From NCBI RefSeq assembly GCF_003550065.1, contig NZ_QXDC01000004.1:744001-808000 (forward strand): 64,000 nt of DNA, read 5' to 3'. Below are positions 61,348-64,000 of this stretch, one piece after another. How positions within the stretch are numbered: the stretch's first letter is position 1; each line of letters opens with the position of its first letter. Position numbers and translations under genes: made by a program. The notes under the pieces are model-generated. The model saw only the letters and a program-made list of their open reading frames with translations, did no database searches and was not told the DNA's origin. Source of the DNA: Hephaestia caeni. Its GTDB lineage: Bacteria > Pseudomonadota > Alphaproteobacteria > Sphingomonadales > Sphingomonadaceae.

Positions 61348-62292
61348 ATGCGCTTTCACTTCACCGTCTGCCAGGGATCGGGGAACGATTTTCCGCTGAT
61401 CGATGCGCGCGCGATCGACCTGGACGATGCGACCTGGGCGGGCGTGGCGCGCGCGCTGGCGGATCGTGCGGGGCCGGTGGGCGGCGACGGACTGCTGCTG
61501 CTGACCGACGGCGATGCGCACCACGCCTTCGGGATGCGGATGTTCAATGCGGACGGATCGGAAGCAGAGACGTGCCTGAACGGGCTGCGCTGCGTGGCGC
61601 GCGCAGGCTTCGAGGCGCTGGGGATCGAGCGCGCCAGCGTGCGGCTCAAGACATCGACCGCCGAGGTGTCGCGCGACGCGGCGATCGCGCCCGGGGTGAC
61701 GACGATCCGCGAGGTCGCGGGGCCGGCCGACCTCGATGTCGGGCGCTGGCTGGTGACGGGCGACAGCGAGAACGTCCAGCGGCCGATCCCCGGCCTGCCG
61801 AGCGCACGCGCCTTCACCGCGGTGGCGATGCCCAACCCGCACCTGATCGCCTTTGTCGACGAGATCGACGAGGACGAATTGAGCATGATCGGGCGCTTCG
61901 CCGAGACGGCGCCGCCGCTGCTGCCCGAGCGCGCCAATGTGAGCTTCGTCGAAATCCGGGGGGCCACCGCGATGTTCGTGCGCACCTTCGAGCGCGGCGT
62001 CGGGCTGACCGACAGTTGCGGGAGCGCGATGGCGGCATCGACCTTTGCCGCGTGCCTTTCCGGCCGGACCGACTTCGGGCGCGAACTGATCGTGCTCAAC
62101 CGCGGCGGGCTGGTACGCGGGCAGGCCGAAGCCGACGGGATGGTGCGCCTTTCCGGCAATGCGACCTGGGACTGGACGGGATCGGCCGAGGTCGACGCGG
62201 CAACAGGGGTCGCGGGCGCGGTCGAGATCGAGCGGCATTATAACGACGAGATCGCGGCCTGGGCGGAGGTGGCGGATCGGGCGGCGGGGTGA
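61348..62292 (+). CDS. Diaminopimelate epimerase-family protein, divergent
   Basis: A 314-residue DapF-like protein that should epimerise LL-diaminopimelate or a related compound. The N-terminal FHFTVCQGSGNDFPLID resembles dapF. The first catalytic Cys is in NADGSEAETCLNGLRC, where the common CGNG reads CLNG, and the second is in LTDSCGSAMAASTF rather than ACGTGA. Both halves and their cysteines remain, so catalysis of the two-base type is possible, but the loop changes suggest altered substrate. Whether another, standard dapF exists elsewhere cannot be judged here. Confidence 0.8.
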   Translation: MRFHFTVCQGSGNDFPLIDARAIDLDDATWAGVARALADRAGPVGGDGLLLLTDGDAHHAFGMRMFNADGSEAETCLNGLRCVARAGFEALGIERASVRLKTSTAEVSRDAAIAPGVTTIREVAGPADLDVGRWLVTGDSENVQRPIPGLPSARAFTAVAMPNPHLIAFVDEIDEDELSMIGRFAETAPPLLPERANVSFVEIRGATAMFVRTFERGVGLTDSCGSAMAASTFAACLSGRTDFGRELIVLNRGGLVRGQAEADGMVRLSGNATWDWTGSAEVDAATGVAGAVEIERHYNDEIAAWAEVADRAAG

Positions 62293-62388
62293 GCGAGTGA
62301 AGAGTGGGCCGGGGCCGCGATGCCCCGGAAGGCGCGTTCTCACACAGGCTTGGCGATGATCCCTGCGCATACGTATTTTCATTCACCA

Positions 62389-62452
62389 CCCCGGCGAAGG
62401 CCGGGGTCCAGCATCGGGCCGGCCGTAACTGGGCCCCGGCCTTCGCCGGGGC
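62389..62452. repeat. REP-like palindrome
   Basis: CCCCGGCGAAGGCCGGGG (62389-62406) and its reverse complement CCCCGGCCTTCGCCGGGG (62434-62451) are separated by 27 bases. The core is shared with GTCACCCCAGCGAAGGCCGG at 8771. It is a member of the same dispersed family and could terminate transcription of the DapF-like gene. Confidence 0.7.
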
Positions 62453-62568
62453 GGGGAGAAGGGGGTGATTCGGCGCTTACCTATCCGAAAGGGATAAACG
62501 CCAACGGGCTTTACCCCTCCACCACGCCCTGGGGGCGCGGCCCCTTCCCCGTTCCAGGGAGGTATGAC

Positions 62569-62629
62569 GGCACATATAACCAAATGGGATAATATTGCTT
62601 GACATCGTCGCGCTGTTATGGCACATATA
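62569..62629 (+). promoter_or_regulatory. Direct repeats and candidate promoter upstream of GTA genes
   Basis: GGCACATATA at 62569-62578 and 62620-62629, 51 bases apart, both preceded by a TATG-like triplet context. A TTGACA hexamer lies between them (62599-62604), with a weak -10 region 17-20 bases further. The pairing suggests an operator, but nothing identifies the binding protein. Confidence 0.35.
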
Positions 62630-62714
62630 GCGAACACTGAGGAATTGCGAATCGGGCCGGGGCAACACGCGTTGCCGCCGGCCCGATGCGTTTCGGGAAG
62701 AAGTGAGGAAGAGC

Positions 62715-63254
62715 GTGGCGGATGCAACCAAGATTACCGGCAGCCGCAACCGGGCTGTCCAGATCCGGAACCGGCGCCGCGATGGCTTTACCGTGCAGGC
62801 GCGGCAGACGTTTCTCGATACGCTGGCCGCGACGTGCAACGTCACTGCATCCGCCCGGGCCACGGGCCTTAGGGTCGCGACTTTCTATTGGCAGCGCAAG
62901 CGCGATCCGGGGTTCGCGCTGGCCTGGCAGGAAGCCTTGACGATCGGATACGAGCGGCTCGAGGCCGCGCTGCTCCAATACGCCATCGCGCGGATAGGGA
63001 CCGACCGCATCGACCCGACGGCGGCGGATGCCGCCGCGATCAGCGACAGCGTGGTGACCGCGCTGGAGAACCGGACAGTTTCGATCGCCGAACTGCAATT
63101 CGCGCTGGCGCTGCTCAACCGCCACGAGGCAGGCGCGCAAGGGCGCGCCGCTTTGCGCAAGGGCACCAAACGGGCGAGCGCCGCCGAAACCGATGCGGCG
63201 CTGACGCGCAAGCTCGACGCGTTGGCGCGGCAGATGGCGCAGCATGGCAGATGA
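62715..63254 (+). CDS. Small terminase-like protein (GTA gp1-type candidate)
   Basis: A 179-residue soluble protein from the GTG at 62715 with GAGGAAG just upstream; a GTG at 62703 is the alternative. The N-terminal half contains a helix-turn-helix-like stretch (FLDTLAATCNVTASARATGLRVATFYWQRKRD), quoted as CNVTASARATGLRVATF, consistent with DNA recognition by small terminases. The rest is helical. Its end overlaps the large terminase start by 11 bp, which is the arrangement expected of gp1-gp2 in gene transfer agent clusters. Confidence 0.7.
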   Translation: MADATKITGSRNRAVQIRNRRRDGFTVQARQTFLDTLAATCNVTASARATGLRVATFYWQRKRDPGFALAWQEALTIGYERLEAALLQYAIARIGTDRIDPTAADAAAISDSVVTALENRTVSIAELQFALALLNRHEAGAQGRAALRKGTKRASAAETDAALTRKLDALARQMAQHGR

Positions 63255-64000
63255 AGCGCGCGGCGATCCCGTCCGCCGCCTGGCCGCGCTGCCGCCGCCC
63301 TGGCGCGACCGCGCGCTTGCCGACCTGACGCTGGAGCAGCAGCGCGAACTGGCCGCGCGCTGGCGGGCATGGGCGCATCCGGGGCAGATCGCGCCCGAAG
63401 GCGACTGGCGCGTGTGGTTGATCCGCGCCGGCCGCGGCTTCGGCAAGACGCGCGCGGGCGCCGAATGGGTGACCGGTTTCGCGCGCGCCAACAAGAAGGC
63501 GCGGATCGCGCTGGTGGGGGCAACCGCCGAGGATGTGCGCAGCGTGATGATCGAGGGGCCGAGCGGGCTGATCGCGGTGGCGGCGGACGACGAGCCGGTG
63601 ACGTGGCGGACCTCGGCACACGAATTGCGCTTCGCCTCGGGCGCCAGGGCGTTCGTCTATTCGGCCGCCGCGCCGGAGAAATTGCGCGGCCCCGAACACC
63701 ATCTCGCGTGGTGCGACGAACTGGCCAAATGGCGCTACGGCGACGCGGCGTGGGACAATCTGATGCTGGGAATGCGGCTGGGCGACGCCCCGCGCGTGCT
63801 GGTGACGACGACGCCGCGCCCGGTGCCGCTGTTGCGGCGAATCATGGCCGATCGCGCGACGGTGGAGACGCTGGGGCGCACGCAGGACAACCCGCATCTG
63901 CCCGCGAGCTTCGTCGCGGCGATGGAAGAGACCTACGGCGGCACGCGGCTGGGGCGGCAGGAGCTGGGCGGCGAACTGATCGACGATGTGGTGGGCGCGC
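63244..64000 (+). CDS. Phage/GTA terminase large subunit (5' part)
   Basis: DNA-packaging ATPase. 252 residues are visible; the gene runs past the window end (large terminases are about 420-450 residues or more). The Walker A is RAGRGFGKTRAGAEWV and Walker B with catalytic Glu is HHLAWCDELAKWRY; TTTPRPVPLLRRIM is the coupling motif III-like stretch. This resembles RcGTA gp2-type terminases of alphaproteobacteria. So a portal, prohead protease and capsid genes should follow beyond the end. The ATG at 63244 was used. Confidence 0.88.
   Translation, partial: MADEARGDPVRRLAALPPPWRDRALADLTLEQQRELAARWRAWAHPGQIAPEGDWRVWLIRAGRGFGKTRAGAEWVTGFARANKKARIALVGATAEDVRSVMIEGPSGLIAVAADDEPVTWRTSAHELRFASGARAFVYSAAAPEKLRGPEHHLAWCDELAKWRYGDAAWDNLMLGMRLGDAPRVLVTTTPRPVPLLRRIMADRATVETLGRTQDNPHLPASFVAAMEETYGGTRLGRQELGGELIDDVVGA

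Larger units (their letters stand above)
62293..62714. other. 422-bp intergenic region upstream of the GTA genes
   Basis: Between the DapF-like gene and the small terminase gene. It contains a REP-like palindrome (62389-62452), a possible promoter (TTGACA at 62599-62604) and a pair of direct repeats GGCACATATA at 62569-62578 and 62620-62629. No coding frame is convincing: the frame from 62618 ends within the next gene in another frame. Confidence 0.55.

Noticed and set aside
62620..62632. A sigma-54 promoter at TGGCACATATAGC
   Set aside because: The spacing between GG and GC is two bases too short for the -24/-12 consensus.

Overview
The window is chromosomal DNA of a GC-rich alphaproteobacterium, most likely a member of the Sphingomonadaceae (Sphingomonas or a close relative). 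The inference rests on uniformly high GC with strong third-position bias, alphaproteobacterial marker genes (ATP12-type F1 assembly chaperone, DUF1192 next to a PIG3-type quinone oxidoreductase, the mutY / dciA / DsbA / DsbA / smc block, gene-transfer-agent packaging genes), and short palindromes of a type I recall from sphingomonad genomes. No tRNA, rRNA, insertion sequence or CRISPR array was recognised. No database search was possible.

Layout. 1-8.8 kb: 3' part of a quinone oxidoreductase gene, DUF1192, clpA, an unknown secreted protein, a membrane diguanylate cyclase and an acyl-CoA synthetase. 8.9-17.4 kb: an aldehyde dehydrogenase facing a forward run of housekeeping genes: xseB-ispA (exonuclease VII, isoprenoids), coaD (CoA), a cyclophilin and queA...tgt (queuosine tRNA modification), then small unknown genes and a GNAT. 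17.5-26.8 kb: an envelope and peptidase region with a double-domain M16 protease, a winged-helix protein, a SleB-type hydrolase, an S9 peptidase and an unusual Arg/Ala/His/Gln-rich lipoprotein. 27-31.9 kb: gmk, then a leftward, translationally coupled operon crcB-rluC-HAD phosphatase-small membrane protein-ATP12. 32-35.2 kb: two related glycine-zipper proteins around an OsmC gene, an 875-bp gene-free stretch with a possible structured RNA, and a CHRD lipoprotein. 35.4-42.4 kb: thrS, a frameshifted ynfA-like gene, infC (probable AUA start), GH16, a YczE-like membrane protein, a VOC protein and a cation/proton antiporter. 42.5-52.1 kb: glnD (nitrogen signalling), extensin-like protein, LOG (cytokinin riboside phosphoribohydrolase-like), membrane cytochrome c, pheA, and the leftward operon mutY-serine hydrolase-nudC. 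52.2-62.3 kb: dciA, two DsbA-like thioredoxins, smc, rlmN, a TSUP permease, a cytochrome b / molybdopterin oxidoreductase pair and a divergent dapF homologue. 62.7-64 kb: the start of what looks like a gene transfer agent (RcGTA-like) cluster, with a small-terminase-like gene overlapping the large terminase, which runs off the window.

Many neighbours overlap by 4 bp (ATGA or GTGA) and are probably translationally coupled. Non-coding space is often filled by palindromes: REP-like hairpins, a ~100-bp hyphenated palindrome present twice (about 32.3 and 59.7 kb), and a pair of 23-bp perfect inverted repeats around 27.9-28.0 kb. Points most worth following are the possible structured RNA with UUCG-loop hairpins and a terminator near 34.4-34.7 kb, the direct repeats upstream of the GTA genes, the extremely basic lipoprotein, the divergent DapF-like protein, the AUA-start infC and the single-base frameshift in the ynfA-like gene.
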